From: UBA10349 sp003485905
GTDB lineage: Bacteria > Pseudomonadota > Gammaproteobacteria > Arenicellales > Arenicellaceae
Length of the DNA: 64,000 nucleotides
Reading direction: 5' to 3'
Assembly: GCA_943787185.1 (NCBI GenBank)
Contig: CALSLL010000002.1
Coordinates: 310,001-374,000, forward strand
The translations under genes and the position numbers were made by a program. The notes under the pieces were generated by a model that was given only the letters and a program-made list of their open reading frames with translations, was not told where the DNA came from and made no database searches. Positions 45,209 to 53,623 of the stretch are shown piece by piece (the stretch's first letter is position 1; each line of letters starts with the position of its first letter).

Positions 45209-45273
45209 GCCAGCACAAGTTTAGTTGAGTTAATAGTTAAAACAATAAATTTTTACTAAAGAGGATTTACGAA

Positions 45274-46869
45274 ATGCGTAACGGGTTTACAATACTTTTA
45301 ATTTGTTTCAGCCTCACAGCCTGTGTTGGTATGGAGAAGACTGGTGATGTTAATTCACTTGATGATGGACTGGCTTTTAAAAAGCCAGTTGACTACATCC
45401 CGTCAGCACTAGGGCCTCATGCGTGGGCAGTGACAACCGCTAACGATACGGCGCAAAATTACTTTAACCAAGGCCTACAATTGCGCTACGCTTATAGTGT
45501 TGATGATGCCGCTAGAAGTTTCCGTGAAGCGCGACTCGCTGATCCTGCCTGTGCGATGTGCTATTGGGGCGAAGCCTTTGCGTTGGGCGCGTTCTTGAAT
45601 GGCGGGATGACCGCTGAAAAAGCACCGTTTGCGCATCAAGCCATTGAAAAAGCGGTCGAGTTTTCAGCGAGCGCTACTGAAATGGAGCGAGACCTCATTA
45701 TGGCTGCTCGTGATCGGTATCCAGCTGATTTTGATACCGATAACGCAAAAACTATAGATCGGGCATTTGCAGATCGTATGAAGCTTGTTCACGAAAAATA
45801 CCCCGACCACCATGACGTAGCATTTGTCTATGCTGCTGCACTATTTTTGCTTGAGGAACGACGGGGTCGACGTGATATTGAAGACCCTGATTTGATTCAT
45901 TTGCATGGAGTTTTAACCGGCATTCTAACTGAAAACATTGCGCACCCTGGGGCGTGCCACTTGTATATACATGCGACGGAGTCGAGTCAGAAGCCTGAAT
46001 TGGCGTTGGAATGTGCAGAATACCTAAGTGACGCAATTCCCGTTGCAAGCCATATTCAACATATGCCTTCACATACGTGGAACGAAGTCGGTTATTGGGG
46101 TAAGTCGGTGCGGGCAAACATAGCCGCATACCAATCTGATCTGAAATCGAGAAAAAATCAGGGATTTGCTTACGCTACAATGCACAACCTACACATGCTG
46201 TTGTTTGCTGCCTCTATGGATGGTCAAAGTGCAATAGCAACGCAGGCGGGTAAAGATTATGCCAAGGAGACTGGTAATAGTATGTATCAGGTTCTCACTT
46301 TGCTCCGCTTTGGTCGCTATGACGAAATACCGTCTATCAGTTCAAGACCAAGTGGCGGCATTGAAGGTGGCTTTTGGGACTTCGCTCAAGGTTATGCTGC
46401 GTTAAAAAATGGAAATCAGGATGAAGCCAGGCGCTATCTAAGCAAAGTACAAGAGCTGGCGGCGAATTCAGATGCTGAGTTTCGATGGCATGATGCGGAG
46501 CATTTAATGGGGTTGTCTGCAGCAATTCTAGAAGGTGAAATACATCGTACAAATGGAGAGATGGATCAGGCCATCGCAGCATTTCGTCGAGCGGTTATGT
46601 TTGATGATGATCAACCATATGATGAACCTGAACCTATCCCTTATGCGGCTCGACATTGGCTTGGGGCAGCTTTGCTTGAGACTAAACAGTACGCGGAAGC
46701 TGAGCAGGAGTATCGTACTGAGCTGGCCGATCATCCACACAATGTATGGTCATTGCACGGCTTGAAGATCGCTTTAGCCGCGCAAGGAAAAACAGATGCA
46801 GAAGTTGATGCAGATTACTTGGAAAGTAGCGCTCGTATGGACGTTTGGATTACAAGCTCTACTTTTTGA
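45274..46869 (+). CDS. TPR-repeat lipoprotein
   Basis: A 531-residue exported protein with a lipobox ending at C17 (LTAC). It has a tetratricopeptide pattern: YFNQGLQLRYAYSVDDAARSFREARLADP, AMCYWGEAFALGAFLNGG, and C-terminal repeats around EMDQAIAAFRRAVMFDD and QYAEAEQEYRTELADHP. The AMCYWGEA block is typical of a bacterial secreted family found beside other periplasmic proteins. It likely acts as a scaffold or a binding protein. It stands 65 bases after the amidohydrolase and 68 before the DUF6152 gene. Confidence 0.82.
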   Translation: MRNGFTILLICFSLTACVGMEKTGDVNSLDDGLAFKKPVDYIPSALGPHAWAVTTANDTAQNYFNQGLQLRYAYSVDDAARSFREARLADPACAMCYWGEAFALGAFLNGGMTAEKAPFAHQAIEKAVEFSASATEMERDLIMAARDRYPADFDTDNAKTIDRAFADRMKLVHEKYPDHHDVAFVYAAALFLLEERRGRRDIEDPDLIHLHGVLTGILTENIAHPGACHLYIHATESSQKPELALECAEYLSDAIPVASHIQHMPSHTWNEVGYWGKSVRANIAAYQSDLKSRKNQGFAYATMHNLHMLLFAASMDGQSAIATQAGKDYAKETGNSMYQVLTLLRFGRYDEIPSISSRPSGGIEGGFWDFAQGYAALKNGNQDEARRYLSKVQELAANSDAEFRWHDAEHLMGLSAAILEGEIHRTNGEMDQAIAAFRRAVMFDDDQPYDEPEPIPYAARHWLGAALLETKQYAEAEQEYRTELADHPHNVWSLHGLKIALAAQGKTDAEVDADYLESSARMDVWITSSTF

Positions 46870-46894
46870 TTTAGAGTAATCCGGTAATTATAGA

Positions 46895-46919
46895 ATAGTG
46901 CGGTGAGGAGCCGCACTAT
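46895..46919 (+). terminator. Perfect nine-base hairpin before the DUF6152 gene
   Basis: ATAGTGCGG and CCGCACTAT pair fully around a seven-base loop. No T run follows. It ends just upstream of TAGGAG, the likely ribosome binding site of the next gene, so it could be an intercistronic processing or translation-control element. Confidence 0.5.
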
Positions 46920-46937
46920 ATCACTAGGAGAACTTAT

Positions 46938-48011
46938 ATGAATGTAAGGCAAATACGGGTAACTGCAGGTTTGTTCCTTTTTATACCTTTATCAGTTTTT
47001 AGCCACCATTCAAATTCAGAGTTTGATCAAAGTGTTGATACGGAATTTGAAGGCAAGGTCACGCAGGTTCTTTGGAGAAACCCACATATCTTGATAGATG
47101 TTGCGACGACTGACGAGAGCGGCTCGGAAACAGTTTGGCACTTAGAAGGATCTGCGGTCAGCGCTCAGCATCGACAGGGTGTTAAAGCAGGGCTTATTCA
47201 AGAGGGACAGCAAATTCGTGTAGCCGGCTGGGCATCAACCCGTCGAGATAAGCATATGCTTGTTAATCATGTGCTGTTGCCAGATTCAGTTGAATTATTA
47301 GTTGGAAACGTTCGGGAGCCGCGATGGTCAGAAACGAGTCATGGTGGTGAACGGTTTATGGGGTTGGCGGCGTCGCCAGATGAACCACTCGATGTATCTT
47401 TAGGCGAAGCTGAAAGAATATTTAGGGTATGGGTTCGGGCGACCGGGTCATGGTATTTTAAAGGTGCTGACGCTTATCAGCTGACCGAAGAAGCAATAGT
47501 TGCAAAGGCAAATTGGAACGAGTTTGAAGATAATCCTTTACTGAATTGTACGCCACCTGGAATGCCAGCCTTGATGGGCAACCCTTATCCGATGCAATTC
47601 GTTCAATTAGACGACAAGATAGAATTGCGTTTCGAAGAGTTTGACGTGGTGCGCACGATTTATCTTGGTCAGAGTGGGAATGCGGCGCAGGAACCTTTGT
47701 CTCATCTTGGGTATTCTATTGGCCAATGGGAAGATAATACCTTGGTTGTTAAAACCAGTCGGATCAATTGGCCCTATTTTGATCGTGTAGGTGTCCCGCA
47801 AAGTAATGCGGTTGAGGTAGTGGAGCGTTTTACTGCGATCGAAATTGACAACCAGGACAAGTTAATTTATGAATTGACCATTAGCGATCCTGCGACACTT
47901 ATAGAACCATTTACTTGGGACGGCGAATTTGTTGGTAAAGATGGAGAAGTCGTGGAGAAGTATGGGTGTACTTTAGACGAATCAGTGGCCGAGTACAGTT
48001 TAGATCGCTAG
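46938..48011 (+). CDS. Secreted DUF6152-type protein (second copy)
   Basis: A 357-residue exported protein whose signal peptide ends in SVFSHHS. The DUF6152 domain (about 23-130) has EFEGKVTQVLWRNPHILIDV and VRVAGW-like IRVAGWAS. A C-terminal part (about 215-350) has GYSIGQWEDNTLVVKT. It is a paralogue of the 11674 protein. It closes the run amidohydrolase, TPR lipoprotein, DUF6152. Its function is not known to me, and AHHS/NPH are the marks used. TAGGAG stands about 8 bases before the ATG. Confidence 0.78.
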   Translation: MNVRQIRVTAGLFLFIPLSVFSHHSNSEFDQSVDTEFEGKVTQVLWRNPHILIDVATTDESGSETVWHLEGSAVSAQHRQGVKAGLIQEGQQIRVAGWASTRRDKHMLVNHVLLPDSVELLVGNVREPRWSETSHGGERFMGLAASPDEPLDVSLGEAERIFRVWVRATGSWYFKGADAYQLTEEAIVAKANWNEFEDNPLLNCTPPGMPALMGNPYPMQFVQLDDKIELRFEEFDVVRTIYLGQSGNAAQEPLSHLGYSIGQWEDNTLVVKTSRINWPYFDRVGVPQSNAVEVVERFTAIEIDNQDKLIYELTISDPATLIEPFTWDGEFVGKDGEVVEKYGCTLDESVAEYSLDR

Positions 48012-48063
48012 CCTAAACGGCGCGGTTAACTTCTTTTGGTTTTGGAGCTGGGGCAGCGCCGGC

Positions 48064-48984
48064 TTAAGAGCTGTTCACCTCTAGCATTTGGGTTAAATCA
48101 GCATTACCAAAGCTTCGTTTCAGTAGAGCATCCAGCTGCTGTTTGGCAGAGGCGCTAATAGACTTTGCCGGTAGGCGAAGATGATTGCTATCGATTAAAC
48201 CACGTAGACGAAGAATTTCTTTTCGGATTGCAGTTCCGGGCTGCTGCTCGAATACTATTAGAGGCAAGTACTTGTGGTAAATACTCCAAGCGGCATCTTT
48301 GTTTCCCGCGCTAAACTGATCAACGATGGCGCGAAGAATTTCCGGGAAAGCAAATCCAGTATTGAAACCGCTAGAACCTGATTCTAGATCATATATTCCG
48401 TATAGGGCTCCAAGCCCGGTTAACATGGTGATATCTCGGTCACCAAAGCTATTCTTTAAAAGGGAGATGCGCTGAGGGCTAGGCAATGCTTCAGCCTTGA
48501 GGCACTTGATGCTTGGAATCTCACTAACCATACGAATGATGAGATCTGTAGACATATGGACGGCAGTGATTTGCGGGTGATCCTGCAGCACGATTGGTAG
48601 ATCTGTGTCATCTGCCACTGATTTTAGATAGTCAAACAGAGCTTGTTCGTTTGGTGCAGGCAGTTTAACCGGCGCGACCATGAGTGCAGAGGCGCCGGCA
48701 CGTTTTGCCATTTTTGCAGATTCGATGGTTCCTTGGGTTCCCGTGTGCGAGACGGTTGCAATGACCGGCAATCTTCCGTCAGTTGCCTCAACTGCAGTAG
48801 TTATCAAAGATTCTTTTTCAGAATCGATCAGTCGATTAGACTCGCCTAGCAGCCCACTAACGGTGATTCCATCAACCCCCGATTTTTCAATGAATTGAAT
48901 CATCTTGGTAAGCGAGACGAGATCTAACGATTCGTCTTCGCTAAACGGGGTGGCCAGAATTGGAATTACTCCGGAAAATTTCAT
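48064..48984 (-). CDS. DapA-family aldolase/dehydratase-like protein
   Basis: A 306-residue TIM barrel of the dihydrodipicolinate synthase/N-acetylneuraminate lyase family. It has the pyruvate-binding GLLGESNRL and the Schiff-base lysine in IKCLKAEA. The conserved Tyr of the YNxP motif is not there: the aligned stretch reads LQDHP, so it is not DapA itself. Members of this side branch handle keto acids. It is last in a minus-strand run after SDR and FAH-like genes and fits a catabolic aldolase step. Confidence 0.85.
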   Translation of the reverse strand: MKFSGVIPILATPFSEDESLDLVSLTKMIQFIEKSGVDGITVSGLLGESNRLIDSEKESLITTAVEATDGRLPVIATVSHTGTQGTIESAKMAKRAGASALMVAPVKLPAPNEQALFDYLKSVADDTDLPIVLQDHPQITAVHMSTDLIIRMVSEIPSIKCLKAEALPSPQRISLLKNSFGDRDITMLTGLGALYGIYDLESGSSGFNTGFAFPEILRAIVDQFSAGNKDAAWSIYHKYLPLIVFEQQPGTAIRKEILRLRGLIDSNHLRLPAKSISASAKQQLDALLKRSFGNADLTQMLEVNSS

Positions 48985-49002
48985 TTTATTCAGTCCAATA
49001 AT

Positions 49003-49791
49003 TTAATATGCAGTTGTAAGTCCACCATCCACCAAGACCGTTTGTCCCGATGTGTAGGTGTTAGCCTCAGAGCATAGAAATGCAGCAGTCCGGCCAAATT
49101 CTGCAGGGTCTCCATAGCGACCGAGTGAAATGCTTTTGGATGTACTGGTCTGAATTTCATCTAATGTGACGCCCATCTTTTCTGCGCGCATACCATCTAA
49201 ATAAGCAATCCGATCAGTCCAGATGCGTCCTGGCGCCAAGACGTTGACACGAATATTGTCTCCTCCAAGTTCGTCACAAAGGGTTTTGCTCAAACCAACC
49301 ACGCCCATTCGGCAGGTGTTTGACAGAATTAGATTGGGTAGCGCTTGTTTAACGCCTGATGAAGTGCAGTTAAGTATCCAACCTTGGCCTGCTTTTTTCA
49401 TATACGGAACCACTTCACGAATGCTGCGGATGTAACTTAGCAAATTCAGGTTTATTGCATTAAGCCAGGTTTCATCGTCGAATTTATCGAAAGTGCCGCC
49501 TGGAGGGCCACCAGCGTTGTTAACTAGAATGTCGACGCCGCCAAATTTTTCTACCGTACTGTTTACGACATTTTTAATGTCATCATAGTTGGTAATATCA
49601 GCAACCGTATAGGCTGGCTCATTGCCAGTTTCACTTTTGATTTCCGCCTGAACCTTTTTGAGCTCATCTTCTCTTCGGCTGCTAATCATTACGTTTGCGC
49701 CTTCTCGAGCTAGTTCAGTGGCAACTGCTTTGCCAAGTCCAGCACTAGAGGCCATGACGATTGCTGTTTTATTTTTGAGTCCTAAATCCAT
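49003..49791 (-). CDS. SDR-family oxidoreductase with non-canonical active site
   Basis: A 262-residue short-chain dehydrogenase/reductase. The cofactor motif is ASSAGLG (14-20) instead of TGxxxGxG, NNAG is at 91-94, and the C-terminus has SGQTVLVDGG. At the YxxxK site the sequence reads S157-N-T-C-R161, so both catalytic Tyr and Lys are replaced. A recurrent SDR subgroup has this LSNxxR pattern and may work differently. It lies between the FAH-like and DapA-like genes. Confidence 0.85.
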   Translation of the reverse strand: MDLGLKNKTAIVMASSAGLGKAVATELAREGANVMISSRREDELKKVQAEIKSETGNEPAYTVADITNYDDIKNVVNSTVEKFGGVDILVNNAGGPPGGTFDKFDDETWLNAINLNLLSYIRSIREVVPYMKKAGQGWILNCTSSGVKQALPNLILSNTCRMGVVGLSKTLCDELGGDNIRVNVLAPGRIWTDRIAYLDGMRAEKMGVTLDEIQTSTSKSISLGRYGDPAEFGRTAAFLCSEANTYTSGQTVLVDGGLTTAY

Positions 49792-49814
49792 AATAATGCC
49801 TGCAAGTAATTTGG

Positions 49815-50690
49815 TTAGTGTTTGAGGTCAACGACATTGTTGATCAGAGGTTCAAAGCCGTCAATGTGACATTCGACTACATCTCCATCATGAAGATGAA
49901 CGGCTCCGGGGGTGCCCGTCGATAAAATATCCCCAGCCAGTAGGGTCATAATATCAGAATGGTATGAAACTAGCTGGTCGGGAGGAAAAGTCATGTTTGA
50001 TACAACATTTTCTTCGTGAGTTTTACCGTTAATAACAGTTTTAACCAGAAGACTGTTTACATCGGCCACCTCATCGGGCGTGACCAGTATAGGGCCCAAG
50101 CTTATAAACGTATCAAAACTTTTTGATTGAGTTAGGTTTCTTGGGTTTCTCCTTAAAATATCTTCAGCCGTCATGTCAAGAATAGATACGTACCCGCATA
50201 TCGCACTTTGCCAATCTTGCTTTGAGACGTGCTTACTTGTTTTGCCAAAAACGATACCCAATTCAGCTTCAGCAGTAGTCTTTTCCGAAATTTTTGGGAT
50301 CTTTATGGTGTCGCCATATCCGATAATCGCGGTATCAGGCTTCATAAAACTTGCGGGTTCAGTGGTCGGGGATGTCTCCGCTAAATCTGCGGCGTGTGCA
50401 CGGTAATTGAGTCCGATCCCCCAAATTTTACGTGGTCTGCGGATAAGTGGCGCGAAGCTGATTTCATCTCTTGAAACAATCTTATTGCCCAACGCAGTTA
50501 ACTTGGTGCTACCGCCATTTTGGTACCAATGATTAATCTCATCTACTTTCTCTGTTTGGATAAGTTCCAACATGTCGGTCGGCCAGTTTTGATCGAATTC
50601 GCTATTTACCAAAGCGATAGGAACCAGACCTTGTTCAACCATGATTGACGCGACTTCTTCATCATTGTATTTAATTGCGGCGAGTTTCAT
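49815..50690 (-). CDS. Fumarylacetoacetate hydrolase family protein
   Basis: A 291-residue protein with a C-terminal FAH domain. It has KIWGIGLNYRAHAADL, PASFMKPDTAIIGYGD, a metal ligand Glu pair in AEAELGIVFG, DMTAEDILRR, and the GTPGAVHLHDGDVVE end. Family enzymes hydrolyse or hydrate acylpyruvates and dioxo acids with a divalent metal. It is first in the minus-strand run and divergent from the alpha/beta hydrolase. Confidence 0.87.
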   Translation of the reverse strand: MKLAAIKYNDEEVASIMVEQGLVPIALVNSEFDQNWPTDMLELIQTEKVDEINHWYQNGGSTKLTALGNKIVSRDEISFAPLIRRPRKIWGIGLNYRAHAADLAETSPTTEPASFMKPDTAIIGYGDTIKIPKISEKTTAEAELGIVFGKTSKHVSKQDWQSAICGYVSILDMTAEDILRRNPRNLTQSKSFDTFISLGPILVTPDEVADVNSLLVKTVINGKTHEENVVSNMTFPPDQLVSYHSDIMTLLAGDILSTGTPGAVHLHDGDVVECHIDGFEPLINNVVDLKH

Positions 50691-50968
50691 TTTGTGCCCC
50701 TAGTTTTTGGCGGTACTTTAACCTACAAAGCTATAAATCTGTTTGTCTAAATTTGGTTTTATTCATTGGTAAGTATTATGAACTTACATGTAAAGTTAGC
50801 CACAGAGGATTGGTTCGATGTTGTGCCGTAGGATAGTATTTGGCCTATTAAATTGGCCATCAAGTGCGTTGTGCAGCCTTTTTGAAATTCATCAGAATCG
50901 TTTAGTTAAACAATTTATTTTTACATGCATCTGCTACCGCCCAGAAGATTTAGGAGCAATTTTAAACA

Positions 50969-51760
50969 ATGTCATCATCTATTACAGCTAACGGTATTTC
51001 AATTAATTATCGGTTTGACGGCCCTGAAGATGGGCCGGTGGTTATGTTTAGTAACAGCCTGATCAGTAATTATACGATGTGGGATGATCAGGTAGAGGCG
51101 ATAATCAGTGCTGGCTATAGAATGTTGCGTTACGACACAAGAGGACATGGCGGTACTGACGCGCCAGATATTCCTTATTCGATAACCATGTTTGTAGCTG
51201 ATGTAATTGGCTTGTTAGATGCGTTAAGTATTGAAAAAGTCCATTTTGTGGGTTTATCGATGGGGGGATTTATTGCCCAGCTTTTAGCTGCCCACCATTC
51301 AGATCGATTGTTGTCTGTGGCATTGTGCGATACAGCATGTGTCATGCCGCCCGAAAAATTGTGGAATGATCGAATTGCAGAAGCGCAAATCGGGGGCACA
51401 GCTGCCCTTGCTGATGCGACGCTTGGTCGCTGGTTCACCCCGTCGTACCATGAATCGAACCCGAGAGAGGTTGGCCTTGTCCGTGAGATGATTAATTCAT
51501 CAAATGTGACTGGTTATATTGGCTGTGCTCGTGCCATTCGAGATATGAGTCAGTGTGATGTGCTTAGTAAGATCAAGATACCCACGATCGTTATCGTAGG
51601 CGAAAGTGATCCTGCGTGTCCCGTTGCGTCAGCTGAGGTGCTTCACGAGGGGATTGAAGGGTCTAGGTTGATGATAATCAAAGATTCTGCGCATTTACCT
51701 AACATCCAAAAACGTGATGAATTTAATTCGATACTGCTCGACTTTCTTGGACAGCAGTAA
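50969..51760 (+). CDS. Alpha/beta hydrolase, enol-lactonase-like
   Basis: A 263-residue alpha/beta hydrolase with the nucleophile elbow GLSMGG, oxyanion region NSLISNYTMWDDQ, RGHGGTDAP after strand 4, and DSAHLPNIQKRDEF holding the catalytic His. It is similar to PcaD-type 3-oxoadipate enol-lactonases, but no other pca gene is present, so it more likely opens a lactone or ester made in this locus. It is divergent from the FAH-like gene, 278 bases away, and has TAGGAG before the ATG. Confidence 0.83.
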   Translation: MSSSITANGISINYRFDGPEDGPVVMFSNSLISNYTMWDDQVEAIISAGYRMLRYDTRGHGGTDAPDIPYSITMFVADVIGLLDALSIEKVHFVGLSMGGFIAQLLAAHHSDRLLSVALCDTACVMPPEKLWNDRIAEAQIGGTAALADATLGRWFTPSYHESNPREVGLVREMINSSNVTGYIGCARAIRDMSQCDVLSKIKIPTIVIVGESDPACPVASAEVLHEGIEGSRLMIIKDSAHLPNIQKRDEFNSILLDFLGQQ

Positions 51761-51798
51761 TTGAGAAACCAGTTTATTGCTCAAACACGTTGCAGAAC

Positions 51799-53079
51799 TT
51801 AATTAAAAACCATGTCGGGTAAAAAAGTAGAGATGATCGGCACGTAGGTTATAAGCATTAGGGCTGTTAATAACAGCAAAAGCCAAGGCAGGGCTGCATG
51901 GATCATTTCTACTAGCGTCAACCCAGTAACGCCGGATGTCACAAATAAGTTCAAGCCGACCGGAGGCGTGACTAATCCAATTTCCATATTAATAACTAAA
52001 ATAATGCCGAGATGTATAGGGTCTATTCCTAATTTCATCGCTATCGGAAAGATTATTGGAACCACAATTAGTATGACTGAAGTTGGGTCGATAAAATTGC
52101 CCGCTACAAGCAAAAGTAAGTTCACTACGAGTAGAAACATCCATGGGCTTAAGCCTGAACTAAGTATCATTTCAGCAGCAGTTTGTGGAATCTGCTCTGT
52201 AGTAAGAACAAACGCAAATACATAAGCATTTGCGATAATAAACATTAAGGTTACGGTGAGTTTCGCACTTTCCGTTAGAACTTTGGGGATTTCACTCAGT
52301 TTCAAATCCTGATAAATAAACACTACGACGACGAATGCGTAGACCGCGGCGACTGCAGCCGCTTCAGTCGGCGTAAAAATACCCGCATAAATTCCACCCA
52401 TAATAATAATTATAAGCATTAAGCCCCATAAGGCTTCTTTGCCTGTTCGTAACACTTCCCTAAAACTGGCTTTAGGAAAATATTCGATATCCATTTTTCG
52501 GGTCACAATAAAAATGGCTAGCATCATCATCATGGTGAGGAGGATTCCTGGGATTACACCCGCCATAAATAGTCGGCCAACTGATGTTTGGGTGACGGAC
52601 GCATAAACTACCATGACAATTGATGGAGGAATTAGTATTCCTAGGGTGCCGGCATTGCAGATAACGCCAGCAGCAAATTCTTTGCTGTAACCAGATTTGA
52701 TCATCGCGCCGATAACAATTGGTCCGATAGCCAACACTGTAGCTGGTGATGAACCTGATACGGCAGCAAACAGAGTGCAGGCTAAAACTGAGGCCATTGC
52801 GAGTCCCCCTCTAAAATGCCCAACGCTGGCGATCGCAAAATTAATCATACGTTTAGCGACGCCACCAGTACTCATCAAAGTTCCGGCCAGTATGAAGAAT
52901 GGAATCGCTAACAAGGGGTAGACTTTCATGGTGTGGGCAAATTTTAGTGCCAGCGACATCATCGACTGATCAGTCATTAACACCATGACAATTGCGCTTG
53001 ATAAGCCTAAGGACATAGCAACGGGAACGCCGAGCAAGAGGAATACAAGTAGACCGCCGAGTAGAACAAGCGCAGTCAT
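51799..53079 (-). CDS. dctM: TRAP transporter large permease (DctM)
   Basis: A 426-residue permease with about 12 helices. Typical DctM blocks are GVPVAMSLGLSSAIV, AIPFFILAGTLMSTGGVAKR, SGSSPATVLAIGPI, AGVICNAGTLGILIPPSIVMVVYA, and the end VTPPVGLNLFVTSGV. It imports solute with Na+ or H+, using DctP and DctQ. The gene overlaps dctQ by four bases. The substrate-binding gene next to dctQ is broken. Confidence 0.95.
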   Translation of the reverse strand: MTALVLLGGLLVFLLLGVPVAMSLGLSSAIVMVLMTDQSMMSLALKFAHTMKVYPLLAIPFFILAGTLMSTGGVAKRMINFAIASVGHFRGGLAMASVLACTLFAAVSGSSPATVLAIGPIVIGAMIKSGYSKEFAAGVICNAGTLGILIPPSIVMVVYASVTQTSVGRLFMAGVIPGILLTMMMMLAIFIVTRKMDIEYFPKASFREVLRTGKEALWGLMLIIIIMGGIYAGIFTPTEAAAVAAVYAFVVVVFIYQDLKLSEIPKVLTESAKLTVTLMFIIANAYVFAFVLTTEQIPQTAAEMILSSGLSPWMFLLVVNLLLLVAGNFIDPTSVILIVVPIIFPIAMKLGIDPIHLGIILVINMEIGLVTPPVGLNLFVTSGVTGLTLVEMIHAALPWLLLLLTALMLITYVPIISTFLPDMVFN

Positions 53080-53591
53080 TCGTCAGCTCCTATTAAAGTA
53101 ACTTGCTCGTTCCCTACACCAATGGACTCTTTTTGACCGGTATATATTTGCTTGGCCAATTCGAGTAAACGAATAAATAACAAGAAGAACCCGATAGGCA
53201 GCCCACTAGACAGTAACCATTTGGGCACCGGAATGTTTTGCGCGTGGATTTCTAGCAGATATAGTCTTTCGATATAAATATACGTTCCGTACAGCATAGT
53301 TAGCGTATACATCAATCCAAGGGTTACCGATAACAACAATAGTAAGCGTTTGAACTTGCTTGGTAACCATGTGACTAATACATCTACCGCAATATGGGAG
53401 TTAGTGCGAACGCCATAGGAAAGGCCCAATAAGACCATCCATAAGAAGGCATAGGAGGTTGCTTCAAGCCCCCATACAATTCCGCTGTCGAACACGTAAC
53501 GTAACACTACTTGCAGGCAGGTAATGATCACCATAGCTGCTAATAAGCTGCCGATAAGTAATTCTTCCAGTTTGTTCCAGCGTGCTAACAA
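53076..53591 (-). CDS. dctQ: TRAP transporter small permease (DctQ)
   Basis: A 171-residue four-helix protein with the DctQ pattern: LLAAMVIITCLQVVLRYVFDSGIVWGLEATSYAFLWMVLLG in blocks, and HIAVDVL in the second helix pair. It overlaps dctM and follows dctP by 32 bases. The two permease genes are intact although dctP is not. Confidence 0.92.
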   Translation of the reverse strand: MLARWNKLEELLIGSLLAAMVIITCLQVVLRYVFDSGIVWGLEATSYAFLWMVLLGLSYGVRTNSHIAVDVLVTWLPSKFKRLLLLLSVTLGLMYTLTMLYGTYIYIERLYLLEIHAQNIPVPKWLLSSGLPIGFFLLFIRLLELAKQIYTGQKESIGVGNEQVTLIGADE

Positions 53592-53623
53592 TTAAATCTC
53601 CTGGCAAGCGGGCTTGGTGTGTT

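Noticed and set aside
48011..48064. CGGCGC/GCGCCG inverted pair as terminator
   Set aside because: The spacer is over 30 bases and there is no T run.
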